Shown: in pieces, positions 53,418-61,581 of the stretch
Layout of the letters: every line of letters starts with the position of its first letter
Position numbering within the stretch: the stretch's first letter is position 1
Origin: Sphingobacterium sp.
GTDB lineage: Bacteria > Bacteroidota > Bacteroidia > Sphingobacteriales > Sphingobacteriaceae
Reading direction: 5' to 3'
Length of the DNA stretch: 64,000 nt
Assembly (NCBI GenBank): GCA_031286695.1
Contig: JAITTY010000010.1
Location: forward strand, 1-64,000
The notes under the pieces: model-generated
Seen by the model: only the letters and a program-made list of their open reading frames with translations
Told to the model about the DNA's origin: nothing
Database searches by the model: none
Program-made: the position numbers and the translations under genes

Positions 53418-54113
53418 ATGAAAAAAATGACTAAATCGACCTATAGAAAAGTAATATGGAAACTGTTGGTTATCTGCTTTTTGAGCTTAACAATAAGCTG
53501 TTGTCGTGATTCATTCCGAAGGGTTTCAGCGAGTGATCTTAATAGTTATGAGAATAATAACAATATATTGTGGGGCAACAGCGATAGTTCGCTCGTACTG
53601 ACGGCTTTGTTTGATAACGGGCCATTTTTGCAAGATTATACTACATTGCTGGTATTAAAATATTACAATGGGGTAGACTCCGTGTATTATCTTTTAAAAG
53701 ATACACATAATGGCAATTATATCGTCAGAGAAAATAGGTTGTACATCTACGATAAAGAAGTTGGAATTCCCGGCTCCCGGGTGGGTTGGTATGAATCAAC
53801 AAAAGGTCACATAACAAGAATTGATAGTGTATTTGTTACCGGGGATAGTATTTTGCCGAACTGTCCAAATCTTAAATATTTTGATAAGATAGCGAAGACA
53901 AAGCCTTATGGAATATATAAGATTGACGGTCATGCTTTAAAGTGCATCGCGATGAGCAAAGAGGAGCAAAAAACAGCTTTAGAAAAATCCATGTTACCGG
54001 GGTTCTATTACTATTCATCTCCGGGGTTGGGAGTAGATCGGATATATGACCTTTCTGAAATCGAAGAGCGTCTGAAGAAAAGGATTCCTTCGACTTTCGG
54101 GCCAAAGCCATAA
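53418..54113 (+). CDS. Lipoprotein of unknown function
   Basis: 231 residues from ATG 53418. Signal with lipobox LTISC (about 26-30). The mature part has beta-type repeats (TTLLVLKYYNGVDSVYYLLK, NYIVRENRLYIYDKEVG) and no motif that I recognise. First of a run of small lipoprotein and membrane protein genes that I interpret as an orphan immunity region. Confidence 0.6.
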   Translation: MKKMTKSTYRKVIWKLLVICFLSLTISCCRDSFRRVSASDLNSYENNNNILWGNSDSSLVLTALFDNGPFLQDYTTLLVLKYYNGVDSVYYLLKDTHNGNYIVRENRLYIYDKEVGIPGSRVGWYESTKGHITRIDSVFVTGDSILPNCPNLKYFDKIAKTKPYGIYKIDGHALKCIAMSKEEQKTALEKSMLPGFYYYSSPGLGVDRIYDLSEIEERLKKRIPSTFGPKP

Positions 54114-54177
54114 AAACCATTGCATTTTTAATTGTGGATCATTTAATGCGAGTATGATTTCAGACAAATTAACAAAT

Positions 54178-54609
54178 ATGAAAGCAATTTATAGTATCCT
54201 AGCTTTATTAGTTATTGGATGTGATGATCCCAATAGATGTGAAACAACTAAACAATATGCTGAAAGTTTCGAGGCCAATGTTGTTCTTTTAAAAGAACCT
54301 AAGATCAAGTATCAGGATTTTATCTTGGTTGGAGTTGATCCAACTACTAAGAGAGATACCGTACAATTGCTTCCCGGTAGGTGGTTTTATCATGTTGAAC
54401 CTTTTTGTGATTTAGGTGATACCATTGTTAAACGGAAGGGCGTTCCCATAATTGAAGTTCATAAAACAAAAAAGATGTTCGATACTACTCGGATTGACAT
54501 AGAGTTAAATTGTATTGATTACTTCATAAACGGAAAAACGACAAAGCAGTGGAATGAATTTGAAGAAAGTTATGGTAATAAGCTGAATAGATCGTATCAC
54601 GCCCGTTGA
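54178..54609 (+). CDS. Small lipoprotein of unknown function
   Basis: 143 residues from ATG 54178 (MKAIYSILALLVIGCDDPNR, lipobox IGC at 13-15). Contains FYHVEPFCDLGD and IDIELNCIDYF, with four cysteines beyond the lipid Cys position, perhaps disulfide-bonded. Shape resembles the lipoproteins at 53418 and 55789 (short, Cys-containing, no enzymatic motif). Possibly an immunity lipoprotein. Confidence 0.6.
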   Translation: MKAIYSILALLVIGCDDPNRCETTKQYAESFEANVVLLKEPKIKYQDFILVGVDPTTKRDTVQLLPGRWFYHVEPFCDLGDTIVKRKGVPIIEVHKTKKMFDTTRIDIELNCIDYFINGKTTKQWNEFEESYGNKLNRSYHAR

Positions 54610-54643
54610 CATAATGGCTGGCCACATATAATTAGAAATATTC

Positions 54644-55225
54644 ATGATAACGAGCAATAGGACAGATATACTCCCATACGATAGAAATCACTATATTGAC
54701 TTTCTTTTCGGCGTGCCTATTTCGTCAGTTAACTGGTACGGTGTTTCCTTTCAAGTAGATCCGAAAGGAAAGGAGTTTAATTTAGCTGATTTTATTACGT
54801 TATATGACCCCTGGTTCAAGAAAGTTACATCAACGTTTGAGCGGGGCTCTTCATGGATCATAAATCACGATAAAATAGATCTCGAGTGGTTTCCGAATAA
54901 TGAGGATAATTTACCCGCACTACGGAACTTTTTCAAGCGAAATGATATTTCTGCTCATTTTAGAGGTGCTTTGATTTGTAGTGAAGAACTTTTGATGGAG
55001 CTATCAAAAGACTTGATCTCCTATCCCTATGGGTTGTTTAAGGAAGAGGGCTTGTTCTATACGAATATTGATATCTCACATCGTGAATTGCCTTTCGTGA
55101 TAAAAGTATTGGATCATCTGAATATCGATTTATTAAGTACGAATGAAAAGCTGCTGCGCAAAGTTGTCTCTGAAAACAACGCGGATTCTTTTCTATTAAA
55201 GCCCTATAGAGGAACTTCCTTATAG
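54644..55225 (+). CDS. Cytoplasmic protein of unknown function
   Basis: 193 residues, no signal peptide. Segments such as YIDFLFGVPISSVNWYGVSF, LEWFPNNEDNLPALRNFFKR and FRGALICSEELLMELSKDLI indicate a soluble alpha/beta protein. Placement among small lipoproteins and the Rhs remnant suggests an immunity protein, but no family is recognised. Confidence 0.6.
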   Translation: MITSNRTDILPYDRNHYIDFLFGVPISSVNWYGVSFQVDPKGKEFNLADFITLYDPWFKKVTSTFERGSSWIINHDKIDLEWFPNNEDNLPALRNFFKRNDISAHFRGALICSEELLMELSKDLISYPYGLFKEEGLFYTNIDISHRELPFVIKVLDHLNIDLLSTNEKLLRKVVSENNADSFLLKPYRGTSL

Positions 55226-55333
55226 GATCTGCCCGAACTATTGAAAAATATTAATGAGTACGATGGACAGCTTATGTAAATAGAAGGGATAAGAAAGTGC
55301 AACAATTTATTTTAGACCAAGTCAATTTTAAAT

Positions 55334-55615
55334 ATGGATAAAAAGGAAACTGAGAATTATGATTCATTGCAGTATGTCAAATATTATGATTCATTGATTC
55401 GTCTGGAAGAATATAATCATAAAATAGCTGTACCCTACGGTGGAATTGGGGTACAAAATCCAGAAATGAATACCAAAGTTCGTTATGAAGCTGGTTATGG
55501 ATTTATACTAACACCTGCCAGCCTGCTTCTTAATATAATTTTGATTATTTATTTCGCTGTTAAGATTGTGAAAAATATTATTAAACTTAAAAATAAACCT
55601 AAATATGTTGGATAG
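55334..55615 (+). CDS. Small membrane protein
   Basis: 93 residues: a charged, Tyr-rich N-terminus (YDSLQYVKYYDSLIRLEEYN) and one C-terminal transmembrane segment (FILTPASLLLNIILIIYFAV) with a Lys/Asn-rich tail. Function unknown. Overlaps the start of a further small membrane ORF by 11 bases. Confidence 0.6.
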   Translation: MDKKETENYDSLQYVKYYDSLIRLEEYNHKIAVPYGGIGVQNPEMNTKVRYEAGYGFILTPASLLLNIILIIYFAVKIVKNIIKLKNKPKYVG

Positions 55616-55724
55616 ATTAACTTTTTGGACTGATTGTACTCAAATCATCCTCATATTCGTGTTTATTATATATGTATGCTCAGAATTATTGATTTATATA
55701 CGAAATACGCTGAAAAATAGGTAG
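55605..55724 (+). CDS. Tiny membrane peptide overlapping the previous gene
   Basis: 39 codons from ATG 55605, inside the end of the previous gene. One transmembrane helix (IILIFVFIIYVCSELLIYI) and a basic end (RNTLKNR). The 11-base overlap suggests translational coupling. Its small size makes it uncertain. Confidence 0.45.
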   Translation: MLDRLTFWTDCTQIILIFVFIIYVCSELLIYIRNTLKNR

Positions 55725-55788
55725 TGGTGGAGTTATGGAAAGTCAGCACAATAAACATCGTAAAAATAAACTTCCGTAACATAGCATT

Positions 55789-56346
55789 ATGAAAATATAT
55801 CTACTTTTAAATATTGCCTTATTAGGTATTTTATCTTCATGTCAATCTGTTGAAAAATGCGAAGATTCAATATGTTTTAATACTTCTATTAGAGAGATAG
55901 AGCATGGTTATTTTGTCAAACTGGATTTTGAATCAAAAACAGATACGATTTTAAATCTCGATGACAGAATGTTTTTTATTGGCTGTCCCGATTATTGGGA
56001 AGACCCGACCATATTTTATAAAACGAAGAATCCAGGTGCGTTAAAACATAACCAAATTATTGTTGAAAATACAGACAATAAAATCAGGTTATTGTCAACA
56101 CAGTTTGTTCCAGAAGGAAAGCTAGTACCGGCTGTACTGCCAAACTGTGCATTTTTGGAGGAATTCAGATTGGCATTGAAAAAGGACAGTATCGTTTCCT
56201 ATGAATTTGCTGTTGGAAAGGATGATCTGAGAGTTTCGACATCAGATAGGAAAGTGAAATTGCACCTATACCTGAAAAATAAGGGAAATGGGAGAATTAT
56301 AACGTCAAGCAATTGGATCAAAATAAATTCTTATGATTCCGAATAA
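55789..56346 (+). CDS. Lipoprotein of unknown function
   Basis: 185 residues; signal and lipobox LSSC (MKIYLLLNIALLGILSSCQS). Mature part beta-rich with conserved-looking DRMFFIGCPDYWEDPTIFY and ILPNCAFLEEF-like segments and several Cys. Resembles the other lipoproteins of this run; possible immunity protein. Confidence 0.6.
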   Translation: MKIYLLLNIALLGILSSCQSVEKCEDSICFNTSIREIEHGYFVKLDFESKTDTILNLDDRMFFIGCPDYWEDPTIFYKTKNPGALKHNQIIVENTDNKIRLLSTQFVPEGKLVPAVLPNCAFLEEFRLALKKDSIVSYEFAVGKDDLRVSTSDRKVKLHLYLKNKGNGRIITSSNWIKINSYDSE

Positions 56347-56378
56347 CGTCATAATAGCTGAGTTTTAAAGGATGAAGT

Positions 56379-57109
56379 ATGTTCAAATTTTATCAAACCA
56401 TAGTGATTTTAATTTTATGGAGTGCTTCCCTTACTTCTTGCGACTTTATCGCTGCTGGAAGTAATTTAATGGCCGAACGATATGAATTTGATGTAACACA
56501 GGATTCTCTTATTAAAAAGATAACGGCTTATAATAACATGACTCTCCAGGATTCATTATTTAAAATCGGGACGGACAGTCCTTATTTTTACGAAGGTTAT
56601 GTTAATGATGAGATTTCACGATTATGCAATTTTCAATGCTCCAAGGGATTCTGTTTTTGATAATAGTTATAACCTGAATCAAAGAGATTTAATTTTTATT
56701 GATTCTGTCCTAACATCAGTTTTGAAAAAAAAAGAAGACAATAATGCATTTTATAAACAATTGAAAGTTTATAGTAATTCAGATAGTGTATTCGTTGACG
56801 TAAATATGTTCTTAAAGAGTGACAAAGCTCTGAAGGATTTTTTTAGGTACTATCCTGTAATTTCTTTTGATTCGCCTACATATGAAGGAACCTATGGAAA
56901 ATTAAAAATTAATCTTTCAAAACGCAGTTTCTCTGAATTAATATTGTCTGTTAAGTTATTAAATTCTCTTAACTTAATGTCCAGTCAAATGTAGCAACTT
57001 TAGTGTAAAAATTACTGAGGAAGCCTATGATGTGGCTGCCGAGGGAATATCAACTGGTTATAACAATTTTATTAATACAATTAACAACAATATAATGAGA
57101 TATAAGTAG
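56379..57109 (+). pseudogene. Frameshifted lipoprotein gene
   Basis: Starts as a lipoprotein (MFKFYQTIVILILWSASLTS followed by Cys). The frame changes near 56610-56625 (from EGYVNDE to FHDYAIFNAPRDSVF), and again near 56990, where NFSVKITEEAYDVAAEG to NNNIMRYK continues to the stop at 57107-57109. Three pieces in order with no other gene in between fit one gene with two frameshifts, although a short independent downstream gene is possible. Confidence 0.65.
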
Positions 57110-57110
57110 T

Positions 57111-57602
57111 ATGGTTTTAAAAGTCTCAACATGGAAGCATATAGAAAAATTATGGACGTTAGTTTTTCCATGCTTACTAATTCTCTACCTCCTTTTTATA
57201 GGGGGTAGTGAATTATATATATTATTAACTATAGTAATTTTAGGATTTACTTTAATTTTTCCACTATTATTTATTCATTTTAATCACTATAGGTATAGTA
57301 AAAGAAGGATAGTAGAATTGTTAGACAACATGATTAAAGTTGAAGGTGAGAATGGTGTTGTCATTATCGATTTGGAAGATATATCTAGTATTACAACTTA
57401 CATGTCGGGTGTACGTTATGCGAATTTATCTCTTCAAACCTTTCCGACTGAGGAGTACTACTACTGTAGAATTAATACGAAAGGAGGTGAATCGATTTAT
57501 TTATCGTGCCTTTTCTCTGAAAATATTGATGAGCTTTTAAAGGAGAGATTTAACGTTACTTTTTTTAAAGAAAAAAAGTACTATCCCACTATTAATGAAT
57601 AG
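57111..57602 (+). CDS. Small membrane protein with PH-like C-terminus
   Basis: 163 residues: two transmembrane segments (LVFPCLLILYLLFIGG; LYILLTIVILGFTLIFPLLF) then a beta-rich part (DNMIKVEGENGVVIIDLEDI, YYYCRINTKGGESIYLSCLF) like small bacterial PH-type proteins. Its last codons form one arm of the terminator that follows. Unknown function; immunity-like setting. Confidence 0.6.
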   Translation: MVLKVSTWKHIEKLWTLVFPCLLILYLLFIGGSELYILLTIVILGFTLIFPLLFIHFNHYRYSKRRIVELLDNMIKVEGENGVVIIDLEDISSITTYMSGVRYANLSLQTFPTEEYYYCRINTKGGESIYLSCLFSENIDELLKERFNVTFFKEKKYYPTINE

Positions 57603-57613
57603 TGGTTTTTTTT
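57586..57613 (+). terminator. Intrinsic terminator overlapping the end of the gene at 57111
   Basis: CCACTATT-aatg-AATAGTGG (57586-57605) followed by eight T. The left arm and loop are the last sense codons, and the right arm contains the stop codon. Confidence 0.85.
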
Positions 57614-57769
57614 ATGAAAAGGACAAGCACGGCAATAATTTGAAGGATAGATATTAAAAGACTGAGGACGCCATTTATAGGATACTCCTGTAAATCTTGG
57701 AAAATGTATTGAAAACCGTTTAAGCTTATTAGAAATAAAGCGGCAAGTGTAATCTCCCCTAAAAATGAT

Positions 57770-58000
57770 ATGGATTGGGAAACGGCTCGATTTGGATTTG
57801 ATTTCCTTCAATCTAAACAAGAAAATAAAACATGGAATATTTTCAAGTGGAAAAAGTGGGCAATAGAAGGACAACCAACCCAACGTGCGCAACGATCAGG
57901 ACACGCTCCTGTATATCCGGCAAAAATGTATGAGAAGAAAGCAAAAGAAAGACTATGGCTAATGCAAACCAACCCGTTTCTGGGGCAACCAAAATGGTAA
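57770..58000 (+). CDS. Short open frame, possible toxin-domain fragment
   Basis: 76 codons with protein-like content (basic and Trp-rich: NKTWNIFKWKKWAIEGQP, RSGHAPVYPAKMYEKKAKER), ending GQPKW. It starts without a promoter of its own in the gap 57614-57769 and overlaps the start of the next gene. It could be the C-terminal piece of a larger, lost protein such as an Rhs-linked toxin. Not recognised. Confidence 0.4.
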   Translation: MDWETARFGFDFLQSKQENKTWNIFKWKKWAIEGQPTQRAQRSGHAPVYPAKMYEKKAKERLWLMQTNPFLGQPKW

Positions 58001-58467
58001 AAATGATTTTGAAAATATTACTGATATGTTTTTTAGGTCTAATTGGATACATGATTATTGATGCGTTAATAAGTCTATCACCAAGAACTGTGTATTGTCT
58101 TTCAGATAATCAGTGTATCACTGTAATGAACGGGAAAGATGATGAAATCTATTTTATCCCCGGAAAATATACAGGTAAAGAAATACCTTCGGATGATTAT
58201 ATTAAGGTTATACATTTGACGAGAGATTTTGCAAGTGCGGTTTTCTCAAAAAATAATGTTGTGCTAATTAGAATTGATGGCAATCCAAAGGTTATTCAGC
58301 GATCTTCTCGTGGGGTTATTAAATTATATAATGATGACCTAGCAAAAAACGATAGTTTATACACTTGTTTTGATGGAATAGATTCTGTGTACAAAAAAGG
58401 AGTTCATTTTATCAATATGAATCTTACGGAAAATTATGCTTGGAATTCTGATGGCAAACTTAAATAG
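57994..58467 (+). CDS. Single-pass membrane protein of unknown function
   Basis: 157 residues from ATG 57994 (ATG 58003 also possible). An N-terminal anchor (ILKILLICFLGLIGYMII) and an external beta-rich domain (NDSLYTCFDGIDSVYKKGVH). Its start overlaps the end of the 57770 frame. Position just before the Rhs remnant suits an immunity protein. Confidence 0.55.
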   Translation: MVKMILKILLICFLGLIGYMIIDALISLSPRTVYCLSDNQCITVMNGKDDEIYFIPGKYTGKEIPSDDYIKVIHLTRDFASAVFSKNNVVLIRIDGNPKVIQRSSRGVIKLYNDDLAKNDSLYTCFDGIDSVYKKGVHFINMNLTENYAWNSDGKLK

Positions 58468-58511
58468 ATTTTTGCCTTGTTAAGTGATTTTTCTAGTAGG
58501 TCTTGTCGAAG

Positions 58512-58739
58512 GAGGAATATCATTCACCTTATGTTGGTATTGGGAATAATCCGGTAAGTACAGTCGATCCAGATGGCGGAAAAGGGACAGACTGGTATTT
58601 GCCAAAAGGAGCCAAATTAACATCGGAGGCTGTTTAGTTTGACGGATCTGGAGAAAGGGACGGTTATAATAGAATATCTAGTCTTCCAGAGGTGAATGTG
58701 AACAGTCCATCATTAATACACGAAATCCATCCTGTTTAA
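58512..58739 (+). pseudogene. Decayed Rhs core and toxin-junction fragment
   Basis: EEYHSPYVGIGNNPVSTVDP followed by DGGKGTDWYLP matches the end of the Rhs-associated core, where the core motif ends in DPDG and the variable toxin begins. One in-frame TAG (58635-58637, probably from TGG) interrupts it, then FDGSGERDGYNRIS continues to a TAA. The long Rhs body is absent upstream. A remnant of a polymorphic toxin gene. Confidence 0.75.
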
Positions 58740-58848
58740 TTCGGAGTAGTCCAATAAACCTGTCAAATAAGGTTAGCAAAAGCAATTAAAGATAAATTTC
58801 ATGAACAATAATTTTATCGCGTGTAATTTAGAATGAATAATTTCGAAT

Positions 58849-58878
58849 GTTAGCCCAAAAATTATCTTTTGGGCTAAC
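58849..58878. terminator. Terminator hairpin of the LRR gene
   Basis: GTTAGCCCAAAA-N6-TTTTGGGCTAAC, a 12-bp perfect stem just beyond the stop of the minus-strand gene at 58890. Confidence 0.7.
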
Positions 58879-58889
58879 TTTAAAAATGT

Positions 58890-59927
58890 TTAATCATTCA
58901 TCTCATCATAATAGACATCTGTCTTGCTCAGGATCTGCTGTACCTGTGCGTACTGTTTTTTGCTAAGCCCTGTATCGTTCAAAAAGAAGAGACCGCTCCA
59001 TTTTATATTTTTGATAGAAGCCAAAAACGGCTGCCATTGCAGGGGATTATTGGTGAATGGTACAAAAACCAGTTTGGGATTGTTGTACAAGGCTGCAGGG
59101 AAACTGGTAAACTGATTGTACGAAAAATTGGCCTTTTCCAATTTTTTTAATGTAGCAATAGATTTTGGCAGTGTCAATAGCCCGGCATGTTCTATGCCGA
59201 GTTCTTTTAGTTCGGGCAACTGCTCAAATAGATCGGGCAGATCTGTCAGCTTAGTCTCACCTTTGTAATTGCCCGAAAGGTATAGGAAAGACAGCTTGTT
59301 CAAACTAAAAATTTCTTTGGGAAAAGTGCTGAACAGATTCCCGTTAAGCCCAAGCTGTTTTAAGTTTTTGAGCTGTGCAAAGGATGCAGGCAGACTCGTC
59401 AAGGGATTATTGCAGTCGAACTCTTCCAGCGCCGTCAAATTGGAAATACTTTCCGGAAGTACACTGAGATTATTTCTGCTTAACGTGATCTTTTTAAGTT
59501 TAGGATGGGCTGCTGTGATTTCAGGAAATGCGCTGATGTCTAGATTGTTGATTTCCAATGATTCCATTTGATTGCCTTCGTCCATAATCTTTTGCAGGAT
59601 CTCGCTGCTGAGTTTCTTTCCGGAGATGGAAGAACCCAGAAATAAAGTTTGTATATGAGAAAGGTCTGTGTTTACTAATTCCTCCAGTTTCTCCAGATTA
59701 AGTTCTTGCCCATCTGTCTTTCTCATACGCACCTGATCGACTGCCCGCATAGGCATAGATATCATTCCTGCTGACATGCTTTCCGAATTACCCGCCTGTT
59801 CGATCACTTTTGGTGGCTCAGGGATTGGTTTTACCGCTGGTGGCGGGCCCTGTTTTTTCTTTTTCTTCTGTGCCGAAACGGTTAGCGTGAGTAATGATAG
59901 ACTGAATACGATAATATATTTTTTCAT
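58890..59927 (-). CDS. Secreted leucine-rich-repeat protein
   Basis: 345 residues from ATG 59927 (MKKYIIVFSLSLLTLTVSAQ is the signal peptide; the frame opening at 59966 adds unrelated residues). A Lys/Pro-rich linker (KKKKKQGPPPAVKPIPEPPK) is followed by about eight leucine-rich repeats (LSRNNLSVLPESISNLTALE, LKQLGLNGNLFSTFPKEIF, FLYLSGN). Repeats of this type bind proteins. Single gene; exported, role unknown. Confidence 0.8.
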   Translation of the reverse strand: MKKYIIVFSLSLLTLTVSAQKKKKKQGPPPAVKPIPEPPKVIEQAGNSESMSAGMISMPMRAVDQVRMRKTDGQELNLEKLEELVNTDLSHIQTLFLGSSISGKKLSSEILQKIMDEGNQMESLEINNLDISAFPEITAAHPKLKKITLSRNNLSVLPESISNLTALEEFDCNNPLTSLPASFAQLKNLKQLGLNGNLFSTFPKEIFSLNKLSFLYLSGNYKGETKLTDLPDLFEQLPELKELGIEHAGLLTLPKSIATLKKLEKANFSYNQFTSFPAALYNNPKLVFVPFTNNPLQWQPFLASIKNIKWSGLFFLNDTGLSKKQYAQVQQILSKTDVYYDEMND

Positions 59928-60093
59928 GTGTGCGTTATCCTTTGTTCGTAAGACAAAGATGCACATTTTAAGACGAGTCTTTTCTGTAGATTTATATCCG
60001 ATAGTTTTGGCTTACGATTCGTTGCACCTGGATGAATAATGGTTTATAGTTTTTTGAAAATATGAAGGGGAAAAGTGTGGGGGATTATAAGAG

Positions 60094-60120
60094 CTCCCTG
60101 ATAAATCAATTCTCAGGGAG
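60094..60120. terminator. Terminator downstream of the GH29 operon
   Basis: CTCCCTGA-N11-TCAGGGAG hairpin followed by TTTGTT. It lies between the divergent-facing LRR promoter and the end of the fucosidase gene. Confidence 0.6.
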
Positions 60121-60165
60121 TTTGTTGTTAAATGGGATCAACGTATAAATGAAATAAGCACGGGA

Positions 60166-61572
60166 TTACTTCGCTTCGATCTTGTATACGTAAATCGGGA
60201 TTTCTTGCCCCTTGACAGTGGGTAAGGACAGCTGTAAAGCATCTTTACCTTGTGTCCATTTGACCTTAGAAGGACTGCCAAGCAAGCTCAGGCTCTTGAT
60301 CTCAAAACTATCTTTTGCGAGCTCTGGAATGTCTATTGTAGCCGCCGAAGGACTCCGTACAAAGAGGTAAATGGCCTTGCCTTTCTGTGTAAAGCGATAG
60401 TCTGACACGATTTCTTTGGACGTCGCATCATTCACAGCATCTTTCATACCTGCTTTCTCCTTTTCGGCTACTTTTATGTCGGCCTGTACGGCTTGCGTGG
60501 TTTGTTTGCCGCTGCTCCAGACCGTGGTGCCGAAAATCGCTTCACCGTTGGTCTTCATCCAGCTTCCTACGGCTTGAAGATTTTCCTGACTTTCAACAGG
60601 CCAGGTGCCGTCGCCTTTGGGGCCAACATTGAGCAGCAGATTGCCGCCCTTGCTCACGACCTCGATCAGGTTGCGCACCAGGAGTTCTGGGCTTTTCCAT
60701 TTTGTATCATGCCTATTGTAACCCCAGTTTTCGCTCATCGTGATGCAGGCTTCCCAGTTCTTCCGTGCAGTCGATACCAGCGACTGCTCGACAACGGCAT
60801 AATCACCCAGACCATTACCTATCCGGCTGTTGATAATACAATCGGGCTGAATGGAGTGGATCAGATCTTTGATCTCCTCGCTCTGCTTTTTAGTAATGAG
60901 CTCGGGGGTGTCAAACCAGATAATGCCGATGGGGCCGTATTGCGTCAGCAATTCGCGCAGCTGCGGTTTGACTTTATTTTCAACGTATTTGTTCAGGTCT
61001 TTGGCATCTTCGTCGGGATAATCCCAGGTATTGCTACGCCCAGCTTTAACGGGCCAGTTGGTGGGTACATCGGGGTTTTCCCAATCGCGGCCGAGGGAAT
61101 AATAGAAGCAGAGCTTCAGACCGTATTTCTTGCAGGCCATCGCAAGGTCCTTCATCGGATCTTTTGCCCAAGGGGTACGCTTAACGATGTTATAGTCGCT
61201 TACGGCCGAATTGTACATGGCAAATCCATCGTGGTGCTTGGCCGTGATTACCAGGTATTTCATGCCGGCATCGCGGGCCATTTGCGCCCAGCGGTCAGCA
61301 TCAAAGCCGATTGGATTAAACTGATCGGCGATCTTTGCATAGGTCTTGACGGGAATCCGTTCGTAGAGCATAAAATGCTCGCCACCTTTGGTGGGATGAC
61401 CGTCCCAGTCGCCCGCGGTCTGAGAATAGAGTCCCCAGTGCAGAAACAGACCGAATTTCCCGTCGGTAAACCAAGGAGCGGGCTGGCTCATGGCCTGCCC
61501 ACTAAGTAGAATAAGTATGCTTATGAGGATCTTATGTAGAGTCCCTGTAAGCTGATTTTGTCGCTTGTTCAT
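60166..61572 (-). CDS. Alpha-L-fucosidase, GH29
   Basis: 468 residues. Signal peptide (about 12-29, SGQAMSQ). GH29 hallmarks: GLFLHWGLYSQ (41-51), YLVITAKHHDGFAMY (106-120) and GPIGIIWFDTPE with the catalytic nucleophile D221. Retaining exo-fucosidase acting on fucosylated glycans in the periplasm or at the surface. The C-terminal ~110 residues form a beta-sandwich. Last gene of a SusC-SusD-GH29 operon (9-base gap to SusD), so the imported glycan is probably fucosylated. Confidence 0.95.
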   Translation of the reverse strand: MNKRQNQLTGTLHKILISILILLSGQAMSQPAPWFTDGKFGLFLHWGLYSQTAGDWDGHPTKGGEHFMLYERIPVKTYAKIADQFNPIGFDADRWAQMARDAGMKYLVITAKHHDGFAMYNSAVSDYNIVKRTPWAKDPMKDLAMACKKYGLKLCFYYSLGRDWENPDVPTNWPVKAGRSNTWDYPDEDAKDLNKYVENKVKPQLRELLTQYGPIGIIWFDTPELITKKQSEEIKDLIHSIQPDCIINSRIGNGLGDYAVVEQSLVSTARKNWEACITMSENWGYNRHDTKWKSPELLVRNLIEVVSKGGNLLLNVGPKGDGTWPVESQENLQAVGSWMKTNGEAIFGTTVWSSGKQTTQAVQADIKVAEKEKAGMKDAVNDATSKEIVSDYRFTQKGKAIYLFVRSPSAATIDIPELAKDSFEIKSLSLLGSPSKVKWTQGKDALQLSLPTVKGQEIPIYVYKIEAK

Positions 61573-61581
61573 TGGCCTTTT

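Noticed and set aside
57770..58000. Assignment of the 76-codon frame to a known toxin family
   Set aside because: Composition is protein-like but no catalytic motif or family signature could be recognised, so it is left unassigned.
60493..61509. Long plus-strand open frame (338 codons) inside the fucosidase gene
   Set aside because: Antisense shadow; the minus strand encodes an unmistakable GH29 enzyme over the same bases.
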